Assembly: GCF_963678635.1 (NCBI RefSeq)
Contig: NC_087065.1
Span: 15,599,853-15,663,852 of the forward strand
Origin: Symsagittifera roscoffensis
Taxonomy: Eukaryota > Xenacoelomorpha > Acoela > Convolutidae
Reading direction: 5' to 3'
DNA: 64,000 bases
Part shown: positions 1 to 11,560 of the stretch, piece after piece
Layout: each line of letters opens with the position of its first letter
Position numbering within the stretch: the stretch's first letter is position 1
Made by a program: the position numbers and the translations under genes
The notes under the pieces: model-generated
Told to the model about the DNA's origin: nothing
Seen by the model: only the letters and a program-made list of their open reading frames with translations
The model's database searches: none

Positions 1-3000
1 ATGCACTGAGAATGCTGGACCACGGCGCCTTGACGAGAGATAATATACACTTCAATACCCAACCGGGGATACAAAGGATAAACGACGCATTTCAAACAAG
101 GATAGAAAAAATGGAAGCTGAGCTGTGGAAAAAGGTCAACCCGGGGGCACGAGGTAGCCCTGCCGGCAGGTCTCATGTACCTCAGCCATTAGCGAAATGT
201 CTGGGACCTCTAGCCACAGAGGCAAACGTGGTGCAGCCCACTCCAAGCTCTGACGAGAGAGAGAGAGAGAGAGAGGTTGGGGACCGCTCCCGCTCCACGA
301 GGTCGATCCTTGGAGATGATTGGGACGAACGACGTTTCGAGGAATCCTTTCACCCCTGATGCGAAGAGGGAATCGTTCCTGATCTGTCTCCTCAACGAAC
401 TAAAGGAGAAGTATAGACCGAGGATTGTGGTCTTGGGTACCATCCCTCTTAATCCGGACGCCGGATCAAGAAGGATGATCCCCCAAGCAACTACGAGCAC
501 CGCGACCCAACCTACAAGGACGCCAACGGCTCAAAGGATCTATCAGCGGCAAGCATATCCTGCGGCGGTGAGTGATACGAGCAAGGTCAGTGAGTTGCTA
601 AGGAATAGACCAGACCCCAGCCGCTGGGTCAATATAAAGTAGACATGGCGATTAAATTGAACTTGAAGAAGTTGACCTCTCTTGCGGACGCGAAGAAAAT
701 GCTCAACGGGCACGACCCTACGGTATCCAGTTTATACCGGATAGCGTGCGTGGACTGGTTTTTGACCGATGAGGAGCAATTAAGTTCGCCGCTACCCTGC
801 GATTGACAAATCTGGTTGGTTTGCCCAGAGACAACACCATGGAACCACTGAATACGAGGTCATTGACGTACGTCCGTCATCAGGTGAGAGAAGGAGCTCC
901 GCCAAACAGTAAAGGGAAGTTTCTAGTGGAGAACAAACCCAACAACAGGCACCACAAGATGTGCGGACAGTTCACTATACCCCCGGGACAGTCCGCGGGC
1001 GAGTATTCGAGGGATTACCCTAGAGTCATTTCTGTGGAAGGCGACGAGAGAAGGTACGCGCATCTGGAGTCACCAAAGGGAGACAGCCTGTTTGCAGCCT
1101 ATGATCCTCAAGAAATGAAGCTGGAAAATCTTCATAGTGGCCAGCTCCGACTATCTGTATACTCCCCGCTCGCTCATTTGGCCGGATGTGATGTTCCTCA
1201 CAGCTCCCAATTTGGATTGGGGACTCTTGAATGCTCTCATCGACGGATCTACCCCAAGTTCGGAGGCTGTGGGGGAGGCGATCATGACACTTCTCTCTGC
1301 CATGACGGAAGCCGAGAAGTCAACACGGCAATGTTTTGCGAGGCAACTGGTCAAAGTTATCTGCGTGCTGTCTCCTGGCTATGCCTCGCTACCCGAACCG
1401 CTGCAATTCGTGTACGCCATGGTCGTCCTGTTGGCGGAGGGACGATTTGATGTAATGATATCTGCACCGAACGAAAAGTGGATCCCAGACTTTACTATCC
1501 TTTCCGATAAGATCTCCCTTCGATATGGTTGGACATCTCGAACGCGATTCAAGGATTCAAGGATCATAGCACGACGCGTGTCGTATTGGATGAGGGGTTG
1601 TGACTGGATGTTTCCAATTTTTGCCGGCTGTTGAAAATGAGGCCAGGAGTGGGCGATGAACACCGGTTAGTACAACGATTAGCAAACAACTTGTGGTTCC
1701 GACAGACGGACTACGTGAGGTACGAACAAGAGGACTTGGTGAGGAGAAGCGCCCTCTCAACAGAAGAAGACCTTAAGGCTAAGGCTTTGACGACAAAGCC
1801 TCACACCAACCCTTGGTTGTATCTGTCACCTCGACTGTGTGCGTTTGGGCAAGATGCCTTTGATGGTGCTCCAGCAGTAGTGAGAGAGATCCACCAGTAA
1901 TTGAAGAAGATATTAGACGCAAAAGAACGGGTAGGAGCGACGATGTTGCAACTGATGCAGCAAATCAGCATCATGTCCTTGGACCGGTTCGACAAAATGA
2001 GCTAGTTCGACATGGGTGCCCTTGAAGGCGGAGGATTGAAGAATCGATGCGAGTGGCGTTGCCAGAAGAAGAATGGGAACGGCTCCATGCGGACGTGCTG
2101 GCTACGAAGGCCGAATATGAAAGGTCCGATGCGATCAGCGCGGGAATGAGCGTGGGGTGATCACCCGCATTTATCAGCAGTTGCTACCCTAGGGCATGGA
2201 GGAACTTGATCGCCAACTTCGAGGGGATATCAGAAAACTTTCCATTGGCCTTGTGCTGGCACTGTACATGGCCTTGGGACACGAAAGCTTCGTGAAGGGA
2301 ACTGTGGTGCTTTTCACGCAGGAACTGGCTGATCGCCGATTGGATGGTCTGCTCATACTGATTGTAATGACCTATGTTCGTTTGGGGGATTTGTTTGTAT
2401 TGCTGAGACATCCGGAACAGCTGGAGGGACCGAAGAGAGAATTTGATGCCCAGATGGAGACAGCATCTTACCGAAAACTGAAGGGTTTGAGGACTTTGCT
2501 CCTTCAGTACCTCCTACAGCAGAATAGAAGCCTAACCGGAGAAGATAAATCAGTCTCCGTCGGGAGTGAGGTGGAGACGTGGGGGAGGATGCGTTGACCG
2601 TAGACGTTGACCGACCTGCGTATACGGATGCGTAGACGTTGACCGACCTAGCCCTAATGATGCGAGTCGATCCGCTAGCTCTGACCTTTGGATTTAGAGA
2701 ATTTGTTACCATAGTCTACGGGCCTAGACTGACGCATTTGTTCCCGGACGTGCAAGTGGAGGCATATAGACATTCTTTTCTTACGTTAACCCCGTTTCAG
2801 TCGTGGATTGTTCCGTGCTGAACTGGGTGGAGCAGAGGGAGTTAAGGGGACCGGCGAGCGAAGATCGTTTATTCGAGAGCAAAGCAGACCCTGGCTGGGT
2901 GTTGATGGACCTGAACAACAGCTTTAAATGCAGGATGGGCGGCGAGAACCTTTCGAACGTCCAGTTGAACCCCAAATTATGGAACCTTTTACCAATTATC

Positions 3001-5390
3001 AAGGGTACGAAAGACGCAGTGAAAATCCCGCCCAGGTCGGAGACATAAGCCCATGTGAAGGGGAATCCGGACACGGGTTTGACGGGTTCAGATCCGCTTC
3101 CGGATAGATGCCCTCTGTATCCGTGACTCAGGAGGATTTTGTTGGGAGTGACTAGTCCGGTCCTGGCACCTAGGATTGGAGCTGCGCAGGACGTAGAGGA
3201 GAGGATGCTCAAGTGAAGCGAGGGAATGGAGCCGCGCTTCATCAGTTGGAACGCTGCAGCTCTACATACTTTCGATTTTACCTTTCCGGACATATGGAGT
3301 AGGAAGAAGATTAGGGCCATACCATCAAGCACGCCAGAGGTATCTGCAGGATTTTGGAACGATGTGTATGCTCCAGCCGACGACAAGTCTAGGCTGAAAT
3401 GGCTCAGATGGGAAACAGTAGTGATGATGGAAGTGAGCGGGGAGTCCAGAGGAGGCATCTATCTGACAGTAGATGAACTGGCGCCGTATGGTGAAGGGCC
3501 CGTGGAAATTGTCATTTGTGACCAAGTGTTTTTTACAAGCAGGTGACCTGATGATACCGGCTCGTGGGCCGGGACCGAAGCCAAACAACGGAGGAAAGGA
3601 AGTAGACGCGAATAAAGAAAATCAATGGGGAAGATGGTCCTATGGAGGGTAAAGGCGACAAAATGAGCGAGTTCGACATGTATGCCCTTGAGAGAGATCT
3701 CCTGTAATACGACTTTAATGAAACGGAAGATGGTGAGACGAATGAGACGCTAGCGCTAATGACATCATCATCTTTTATGTCACCCATCAAGGAGCCCCCG
3801 GCTAGTTTATCTCTCGTGAAAACAGGGTCCCTGGTTAAAGCTCACCAGAGTAGAGACGCCCCCAAGCTGCTCTGTGAATATCCTCGAGGGGGAGGCTTGA
3901 AGAATCGTTGCGAGTGATGTTCCTGAGAAAGTTGCCTGAAGAAGAATGGGAACAGTACCAGGACGAGCTGGAGAGAAAATTCAGTGAGACTTGGATGCGT
4001 GTAACCTTTATGGAGAGTACCTGGGGCATAATCCAGAGATACGCCACTCAGTCCGTGATGAGAGTGGTATTGAACCAACCCATCATGCGTGAACTAATAG
4101 AGAAAATGGTGGAGTCCACTGAATCTGACGGTCTGACTGAGGAAAGCGCTGAAGAGAGCCCGATTATGCGAGATCAATCCAATAGAAGAACCAAGAAAGG
4201 GGGAGGAATTATAAGTCTATGGTGAGATAACTGAAGGAGAGGGTGAATGATAAGGTGACCTACCCAAAAGTCGTGAAGTCAAAGGCCGCAACCGTGGTAA
4301 TGTCGATAGCGAAGGTGTCCGGTCTTAGCGAAATTGGACAAGGGGATGGTGCAATGCACGGTGATAGAGAGAAAGAGAATCAGGTGCCATCGATGTTGCT
4401 GACAGGCCTGACTTCCACAGCTTCAAAAGCAAAGAAGAGCGAGAGGACCTTGGCTGACACCAGACTGGAAATGGAGGTCATCAGCCAATGCGGATCCGGC
4501 GGGTTGGAAGAATTTAAACCATCACGTACGAACATGGCAACATGGCTAAGATGACGTTGGAGGGACAGCTCGATCAGAGAGTATCCGTGTCACTGCCTGG
4601 CGCAGACGTTTTAGTACCCCAAGAGAGCAAACCTAGTTCTGGTTTGGGATGGAGAGAGGTTACTCTCCATGGGATTGACTGATCAAACCCAGAACGTGAC
4701 GATACTGTTAGTCAGCGCCATGCTAGCAGTGAGGTGGCTGGAAGCCAATGCAGGGACGACTGAACAGGAGATGATCGTGCCAACTCCAGAGCAACTGAGC
4801 AGAGTGAGCCTCAGTAAGAGGCTACCTGTAAGGTTCTGAGAATACCGATGGCGATAGAAAAAATATGGGTTAGACAAAGATTGATGCCTTGGTTCCGTGC
4901 GGCGATGACTGCATGGATGTATGAACGCGCGAAGCGCCATATGCCCCGAAACACGGAATCCTATCAATCCTTCCAGCTAGGTATAGGCCCGGGAGCCTAT
5001 AAAAGAGCATTCCTGACTTATAGGAACGCTGTGACTACAGTTGTAAAAAGAGTAGCTGGGATGTCTTGCACTACAGAAAAAAGAAGAAGAAGGAGGTCTA
5101 ACAAGCTGACCTAGAGCGGAATGTGAGCCTGTGTCTGCTTTACAGCTTCTGCGGGAATCGAGAGCAGAAAGTAAACATAGATCTACTGCCCTGCTGCAAA
5201 CAGAGGTCGCTGGAGCGAGAAAGTTGGGGCACGGACCGTAAGTCTGTGGACATGCTACAGAAATTCCTGACAGACAGTGAGATGGGAGAGCAGTGGCCAG
5301 AAGCGATGGAGTGAGAGTTGAAGAAGAGACATGAAGACGGAGTGGAGAGAGATGGAAAACTTAATCGTTGTAGCTTGTGAAAACCATAAC
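1..5390 (+). mobile_element. Element A: broken virus-like element (nucleoprotein- or Gag-like), family unassigned
   Basis: This block is clearly richer in G+C than the AT-rich DNA that follows, and is full of protein-like open segments, all on the plus strand. In rough order it holds SGNH-hydrolase-like pieces (10-640), a protein beginning MAIKLNLKK (about 645-2000) with the motif SLFAAYDPQEM, a helical charged stretch (2040-2600), a middle region (2640-3540), and a second helical region with LPEEEWEQYQDELERK (3660-5110). LPEEEWE occurs in two parts, suggesting an internal duplication. The first protein resembles a nucleoprotein or Gag in size and style, but I cannot place it in a family. I see no reverse transcriptase, integrase or polymerase motif and no terminal repeats. 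It is broken in many places (of the order of ten or more), so it is old. The left end lies outside the window. Its relative is at 15.4-18.2 kb. Confidence 0.55.
10..642 (+). pseudogene. SGNH-hydrolase-like fragments at the start of element A
   Basis: Two pieces look like blocks of the SGNH/GDSL hydrolase fold. The first (about 10-150) contains LTRDNIHFNTQPGIQRINDA, which fits the C-terminal block with the catalytic Asp-x-x-His (D-N-I-H-F-N). The second (about 310-640) contains GTNDVS followed by LLNELKEKYRPRIVVLGTIP, which fits the central GxND block and the next strand. In the family the GxND block precedes the DxxH block, so the order here means two adjacent partial copies or a rearrangement. 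SGNH/esterase domains are known in ORF1 of CR1-like LINEs and in some other retroelements; assigning it to element A rests on adjacency only. It is a fossil and not a working enzyme. A short GA run lies at about 255-275. Confidence 0.45.
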
Positions 5391-6370
5391 CAATCAACGA
5401 AAATTGATTATTGACACTTTAAAACTTTTATTTTTATGTTTTTTGGTCAAACCAGACTTTGAAATTATAATAAAATTGTTGCAATTGATGAAATTCAATG
5501 GAAAATTGTAGTCGATGATTATTTATGTATATAGGCCTTAGGTGATTATTTTTACCTATTCAAACCTGACTGAAGTTTTTAACCTGTGTCGGACACATCT
5601 TCACTTTGTTGCGATCTGGCAGGGTCTGTGTACGCTCGCTCGAAGAGGGTGAGTACCTCATTACCTTTCCTAGCCACAGATTTTCTTAGTTTCAATATTG
5701 ACGGCAACAGCATAACTGAATGATTATACTGTGTGAGTGTCATTAAAACCACTTTAACGAGTGCATGGTCGTGCCACGTCCCAAATCTTTTTAAATCAGC
5801 AAGGGCGAAAAAAAATTTTACGGTGGAATGACGTAATTAGTCAGAAAATATATTTTATCTCGGACACTCCTCATAGCGCAAATTTTGTGAAAATGTTAGA
5901 AAGCAGTGCAATGTAGTACAATGCCATTTATGACACGCAATGAGTTGAGGTGATAAATTTCATTTTCTAATGCAATTTGTAAGTTAATTGTAGACAACTG
6001 GATCACCACTTGAAGATAATTCGGAGTTATGCACTCAATGGGGACATTGAAGGGGACTGTCCTGGGAGTATGTGCCGTTCTGTCGGATTGGTACAGTCGA
6101 ACCCTCCGACGAACCGACGAGAATAAAACAGACAACAATGACGTGAAAGACGAATTCGTGATAAAACGAGGGTCAGAATGTTCTGGAATTTTTAAGTTTT
6201 AAAACTTCGGTTGTCGACAGATAATTTCCCGAAAACGTAGAAGCAGCCGTTTTGACTGAAAAAGAGAGGAAAGACACGAGAATGTCGAACGAACAAGTTG
6301 AAAAAAGCTAGAAAAAAACGGAACGGAGTCTCTTATCGTGACGATCACGCACGATAAGACAGGTAACTGA
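5391..6370. other. AT-rich intergenic stretch
   Basis: Base composition drops sharply after element A. I see no coding segment I can defend. A GC-richer patch at 5590-5660 and another at 6060-6125 have no recognisable content. No terminal repeat of element A is evident here. Confidence 0.4.
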
Positions 6371-6540
6371 AGCAGATAGTAAGAAAGGAGGCATCAGTGG
6401 GACAGCCGGGGCGGATCCGACTCTCCCATGCCCCAGGATTGAGAAGACAAGAGTGTTATCTCAGGGGGAGATCGGAATTGGAGACCCGGTGCCCAGAGAC
6501 ACAGTAGACGTTAACATATATTTTTTAGCTGCTGTGATGC
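6371..6540 (+). other. Short GC-rich coding-like patch, unidentified
   Basis: About 150 bases are GC-rich against an AT-rich background and are open in one plus-strand frame, with a peptide containing TAGADPTLPCPRIEKTRVL. This resembles the composition of elements A and B and may be a scrap of the same family, but there is no direct match to their visible parts. It may equally be a host exon; no good splice pair was found. Confidence 0.2.
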
Positions 6541-6609
6541 CCTGAATAGCTGAATTTACTCCAATCTTATATTGAAATTCAGAGCATGAGTAGCTAGAAA
6601 GAGGACAAG

Positions 6610-6920
6610 TCAATCCAATTCCAATAGATTTAGTATTTAACTGTCACTAAAAACACAGTAATCAATGGTTTTCGAGCCGTGTTGTTAATAGTTATCACGT
6701 AGTCTGGGGATCCGAGACCCATTTATGTTGTTATCTTCGCATGTAAACAAAAGCTGATCAAAAGTCGTTTGACTGATGGCCTACAAATGGTAACTTTTTT
6801 CTTAACCCTAAACAGACCAGAAAACGAACTGGCTAATTCTAGGCGGTGAAAAACGAGTAGAATTGAGGTAACTGACTCCTGCCAGTTGTCAATAGGTACT
6901 TTTTCTACGCTCTGTCACTA
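6610..6920. repeat. Repeat R, diverged copy R0
   Basis: The segment aligns loosely with the three better R copies: GGGGATCCGAGACCCA matches GGGGATTTGAGACCCA of copy R1, followed by a stretch with AACAGACCAGAA, then an AATTGAGGTAACTGA region in the position of the conserved AATTAGGGTATCTGA. The match is patchy, so this is a low-confidence member. Confidence 0.35.
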
Positions 6921-7735
6921 TGTAGTACTTGGGCGAATGTTACAACTGTTATGAGAAAACTTAGCTATAATTTTGATTAAACAAGGAATTCAAAATGTAA
7001 ATTACAAACGTTTGCGCACATTTGTGCATTATCAGTCACAAGAGAAATAAAGTTATACATAATGATCATTAATCACAAAGTTATCCAAAGACATTTCACT
7101 ATACAAAATAATAGAAATCAACCAATCCAAAGTATGCGAAAGAGAAACTCGCGCTAAATTTACATCATAATTAAAACAACTAATTTAATAAATTTGACAA
7201 AAAATTAAAATTGTCAATTCAAACATTTTCGCAGATTTTGTGCATCGACAGGATATTGAAACACAATCAATTCAAAGAAAATGATCAACAATCATGAAAA
7301 TTTGTTTATCTAAACTTGAAAGTCATACTTACAAAACTCACCAATCATATTCAAACAACTGTTTTTACGAAGTCAATTATATCATTATTGACAGTTTTTG
7401 TAAATTTTCCAATTACTTTTCCATCGTTTATTTCATTGTTTCATAAAAATTTTATCTTTTAATTTTTTAATTTGAATTTTTTTTCAAATGTCAATGATTT
7501 TTTAATTTTTTTTCAAAAAATCTTAGTTTCTGCAAAAGTGTTAGAAAAATCTGCTTTCCAGAGGTGAGCATAAAAACTGCGTTTTATTTGAATTGGCTTA
7601 CAATTAAGTCAGTAAGCTGATAAAAATTTGAGCCAAAATCAATTGATCAGAACAAAAAATGAGAAAAAAAACAACAAGAAATTATACTAGTCAAGAAACT
7701 ACAAACCGCAGAAGTAAATTGAATCACTAAGAGCA
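6921..7735. other. AT-rich stretch with a weak 210-bp duplication
   Basis: Very AT-rich. Two segments about 210 bases apart (near 6993 and 7205) share an AAACNTTTNCGCANATTTGTGCAT-like core with similar flanks, suggesting an old tandem duplication. No coding signal is seen. Confidence 0.35.
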
Positions 7736-7736
7736 A

Positions 7737-7958
7737 CTACAGTTTAAATTGCGCATAGCAAGAAAAAAATTCTAATTTTTTTGAAATGGAACTTTTTCCG
7801 GTTGAAGAAAAATCGCTGTCAGATTCGAATGCAGGACTTGACTTTTGCCGTACCGGTGAATTTGTTACATCCAAGCTAAACGGACCGGGAAGGCTAAGAA
7901 TTTGAAACGGGCTAGGAACGCTCAATATGTTAACAAAGGATGAGTTAACACTCAACAT
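7737..7958 (-). CDS. Possible extra 3' exon, Ser/Pro-rich
   Basis: An open minus-strand segment of about 73 codons, rich in Ser, Pro, Phe and Leu (NILSVPSPFQILSLPGPFSL), lies directly after the preceding gene model, in a different frame. Candidate acceptors (CGTTCCTAG, ATTCTTAG) exist inside it, but I could not find a donor of matching phase. It may be a last exon, or chance. Confidence 0.2.
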   Translation of the reverse strand: MLSVNSSFVNILSVPSPFQILSLPGPFSLDVTNSPVRQKSSPAFESDSDFSSTGKSSISKKLEFFSCYAQFKL

Positions 7959-8742
7959 ATGTTTTTTTCCACATCATCAAAACATCGTGCTTGAAAATAA
8001 GTTCGCAGATTTTGCAGCCTTTTTGGAGATGCAGCTTCTCAGGATGAAAACGAAATTTCAATAGTTTGAGCACTGGAAATCGTTGATGGAAATAATTGGA
8101 TACGCTTTGTATACGACTGACTAAAACTTTATAATCCTTCACGTGTATTGAACTATCACATATAAACAGTTTGAACAAGGCTAAATTGAAGGCACATTTC
8201 AGCGAAATGCTGATGCTGATCGCGTTGAGCTGGAGGCAATGATGAGCAGGAAAATACTAGCCAACTACGCAGAAACGTGGTTTACAAGATGTCTCTAACT
8301 ATAATTGAGAACTCAGTTTTTCCAAATGGTGCCCCAAGTAACTCGAACCCATCTGACGGGGCTCTCAGGGTGGAAGCAGGAAATGGCAAGCACTCCACAG
8401 GTGCTCACAACTCACTATTGCTGTGGTTGACTTTGAGGCCGAGGCAGAGTTGATTTTTTGAGGGCCTTGAGCAAAGAATCTTAAATCGCCGGCACAAATA
8501 CCGTTGTCAGAGCACCAGAAGTTGACGCTGAGACTATCGACTTCCGAATTGAGAGTTTCAACAAGAATGTAAAAAAAACTGAGAAAAAAGAGATGACATA
8601 GCGTGTCCTCCAGTTGAACTCTTTTCTCGAGGTTGAAATTAATATTCTCGATCAGAAGACGACTATGACTCCCGTAAGCAAACTCAACAAAAGCAGAGAG
8701 ACCGAAAATTATTGCAACCTTCAAAAAGAATCTCAGAACGGT
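7945..8742 (-). CDS. Two-exon gene model, unrecognised protein with hydrophobic N-terminus
   Basis: I do not recognise the family. Exon A runs 8742 to 8416 (109 codons) and ends at a strong donor, ATA|GTGAGT. Exon B runs 8229 to 7945 after a pyrimidine-rich acceptor, GCCTCCAG|CTC, and the two join in phase 0 to give 203 residues before the stop. The 186-base intron contains stops in the frame of exon A. Exon A begins right after a weak acceptor (CTGCTAG|ACC) and has no ATG, so at least one upstream exon is missing. Near its start VAIIFGLSAFVEFAYG looks like a signal peptide or membrane segment; FFLSFFYILV is a second hydrophobic run. The rest has scattered cysteines (FWCSDNGICAG, KGCKICELIF) and a basic C-terminus. 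A serine/proline-rich open segment follows at 7958-7737 in another frame and could be a further exon. Secretion is inference only. Confidence 0.4.
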
Positions 8743-8929
8743 CTAGCAGGTTCAAGACTTTCACAAAGTCCACTGTTAGGACGCCGTCGTGACAGTGGTC
8801 CCAGCCTTTTTGGCCGTCAATTTCTTAGAATGAACGATGGCTTCTGAGCTATCGCTGGTAGTAACTCTTAGTTGGCAAGGACAGAGGAAGTCACGAGCTT
8901 CATCATTGGCGGCTTAAGTCAGACACTTA

Positions 8930-10180
8930 GCTGTTAGCCCTCGGGGTACTTTGCCGACCACAAAAAGCCGGACACCACAATCGGATTTAGCGTTGGCAAA
9001 AAGCTTCGCACTGCAAAGCCACAGAGGGAGACTAGAAATTTCTCATTCGGCAGCGATGGTGTTAACACACTCTTTAAGAGACTCTAGCGGTAACAGTCTC
9101 ATGAGTAGGGCAATCAGCGGATTCAGCAGAATGCTCAGCAAACAAGCGCAATGGACCAGCTGCGTTATCGCTCGGAAAAAATTTAGAGATTTCTGAACAA
9201 ACTCAGACTAAAATTGGCAGGCAAGCGGAGATTTATCCTGACAAGGGAGGACTGGAGGGTCGGCGGGAGGATGAAGAATACGAAGATCATTAACGACTCG
9301 CCAATTGTGGACGCAGGTGTCTAGGGCGCAGTTGTCAAGAGAGTAACCAACGGCATCAGACCACTCAGTCCTGCAGGAAAGTGTGACCGTATCAACTCTT
9401 GAAGAGAAGAAATCAGTAAGGTTCGACACGGCAATTTCGAAATCGTCATACTGGAAGTCGCCTGAGAGAAGCCACAACTAACAGGAGCATACGGGGAAAG
9501 AGAACTCGCTAAAAGTTCGGAAGAAAAAAAATTGGGTTCAATTGATAAAACTTTAATTGTTGAAAACACTATAGCCAACCTTTTGGAAGCGGGGTACTTT
9601 TTGGTTGTATGGTCCCGCTGAAACATCGTTTAGAAGCAGGGTACCGTAAAGAAACTAATGCTCCTTTAATAACGTCAAACCCAGAAATTTTTAAGTGTAA
9701 TTCGAAGCTTCACGAGTGAACTAAAATTTTAAAAAAAAATTAGGGGCTCATCTTACAAAAAAACTAAACAAATTCTCCTACTATCTTCATCAATTTGAAG
9801 TATTTAATTTATAAATAAAATGGTCAGGGTGACAGCACTTCCAAACGGCTTCTAAACAGAATTTGACAAAAAAGGTGGCACAATACTTCTAAACGAGTAC
9901 TGGCAAAGTTTCTCAGACTGATGTCATTGGTAACAAAAAAATGGTTATTGCTCTTAAACAGTCAAGTCGGTCTGTGTGACATTCTATTTAAAAAAAAACA
10001 AGAAAAATTGCTGAAATATTACCAAAAGAAACCTTCATCACTGAATACGCTTTTCCACCACAAAGCATATTCAAACCCTCAGAGCGAGCAACCATTCAAG
10101 GGTAAGCATGTGAATGGTAAAAAAAAAACAGAGCGTGGAATAATCTGGACCATAGTTTTTCGAAAATTTAATTTTCCCCT
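8930..10180 (-). repeat. Segment S, copy 1 (coding-like, minus strand)
   Basis: This stretch aligns almost end to end with 13560-14620, with small indels. On the minus strand it carries an open segment (9477-9208) with a cysteine-containing peptide: DFQYDDFEIAVSNLTDFF, later SLDNCALDTCVHNW and HPPADPPVLPCQD. Just upstream, in another frame, an ATG is followed by LLLVVASL, which is MILLILVSL in copy 2, so a hydrophobic start is kept in both copies. Pyrimidine tracts ending in TTTTAG precede the open segment in both. It could be exons of a small secreted-protein gene, or of a transposon. I do not recognise the family. Copy 2 has lost the frame. Confidence 0.45.
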
Positions 10181-10765
10181 TGTTTACACTTGAGTATTAT
10201 ATTGAAATTATATAATACCCTGAATGCTTGCACTTGTTTACAAATCAGTAGATCTTTTCCGAGTTCCAACAGTTGAGGGTTGGGGTATAGTCGACATATC
10301 TCTAACGGATCTCATATGTAAATGTCAGTGACAACTAAATTGATGATTTTAGACCTGTTTTTAGTCAAGGTAACGTTTGCTGGGGATTTGAGACCCAGCT
10401 TTTTGGTTGTGATTACAAACTGTCGAAAGCTAAGTCAGGTTTATTCGATTGTCAGTCTAAAGTAGAAACACGTTTGTCGACCTTTAAACAAACCACAATT
10501 AGTTAACCAACTTAAAAATTTTGTGGAATTAGGGTATCTGATGTCAGCCAGTCGTCAAAGAGGATTTTTTCCACTAACCATTGCCGCGTTATCTCTGGCT
10601 GCAGGTTATATAGGTGTTTATGACGGTCTTGCAAAAGACGATGGAAAAAAATATCAGCTAACCTTTTAGGAGCAAAGCTTCCGTGTTATAGCGACGAATT
10701 CTTGAGAGCTGATGGCGTAAAGGTCCTCTTTTGGGCTAGCCGGAAAGCACGGGCCCTCCGACTAG
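10181..10765. repeat. Repeat R, copy R1
   Basis: About 580 bases found again at 14885-15420 and, in its 3' half, at 12290-12640. Shared boxes include TACCCTGAATGCTTGCACTT, GAGACCCAGCTTT, GTATCTGATGTCAGCC (10534) and GTTATAGCGACGAATTCTT. It directly follows segment S, as R3 follows S copy 2, so S+R was duplicated as a unit. It does not flank element B on both sides, so it is not an LTR of that element as far as can be seen. Confidence 0.6.
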
Positions 10766-10929
10766 CTCGGCTAGCTTTATAACTTAGAAATACCAAAAAC
10801 ACACAGGTTATGAGGGATAGGTGGGGAGTCATAAATTCAGTTCTATCTTTTCTTTAGCTAGCATTGAGTTTATGAAAATTAAATTTAATCTAAGACAAAA
10901 AACAAAAAAAAAAGAGTAGAAAAACCACA

Positions 10930-11490
10930 TCAGATCAAAAAAAAGAAATTATTTAAATTGACAGTTTTAATTTTGTTCCCAGCCGAGATGCAATTCGAAT
11001 TTGTATTTGATGTTAATTTGGTTTATTTGTATCATTCCTGATCGGGAGACTACCTATCACAATTGGAGCTTCTACAGCATTTGGCAGTTTAATGATGTGC
11101 TTGGGAACGCAGAGGAATGGTGCATAGTTGAGCAGGTAGCCACGGGAACCTATGATATCATTGACACAGGGTCTAACGCCAACGATTGGTTCAGCGGAGA
11201 TGAGTGGTATATTAGGTGACGTGATGGCGATTAAAATTGAGCAGGTCATTTTGTCACAAAAAAGAACACTGTTTGCAGAGAATCTTTCTGTTGCAACTGT
11301 GTAGGCTGAAGAGAGAAATAGACGGGTCACGCGGAAAATTGAACGAACCTTGAACGAGCTTGATAAGATATGACGCCAATATGGTACGAGATGTGATGGC
11401 AGGACTTGACAATTTGCGACAAGTTATGTCAGAGAAAACAGAGGGAGTGGAAAGGGGGCAGAGACTGGCAAAGAGAGGCGTTGCGATCAA
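10930..11490 (+). mobile_element. Element C: short virus-like fragment related to A and B
   Basis: The bases GATGGCGATTAAA at 11223 repeat the start of the main protein of element A (GACATGGCGATTAAA at 643), giving MAIK in both. A later open stretch (about 11350-11490) is helical and charged, with DANMVRDVMAGLDNLRQVMS. The fragment is broken and short, and relationship to A and B rests on these points only. It sits between R copies R1 and R2, so it probably inserted into, or was carried with, that repeat field. Confidence 0.35.
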
Positions 11491-11560
11491 GTAAACTCAT
11501 CAAAACGTTAATTTCAGATAAAAAAAGTTTCATTTTTACGATTCAACCCGAGAAGCTTCA

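Noticed and set aside
1-5390. Naming element A as a specific virus family or Ty3/BEL element
   Set aside because: Motifs are suggestive of a nucleoprotein or Gag, but no polymerase, zinc knuckle, protease or terminal repeat is visible, so a family name would be a guess.
8614-9196. Plus-strand ORFs over the two-exon gene and segment S
   Set aside because: They are antisense shadows of better minus-strand segments supported by splice signals or by the second copy.
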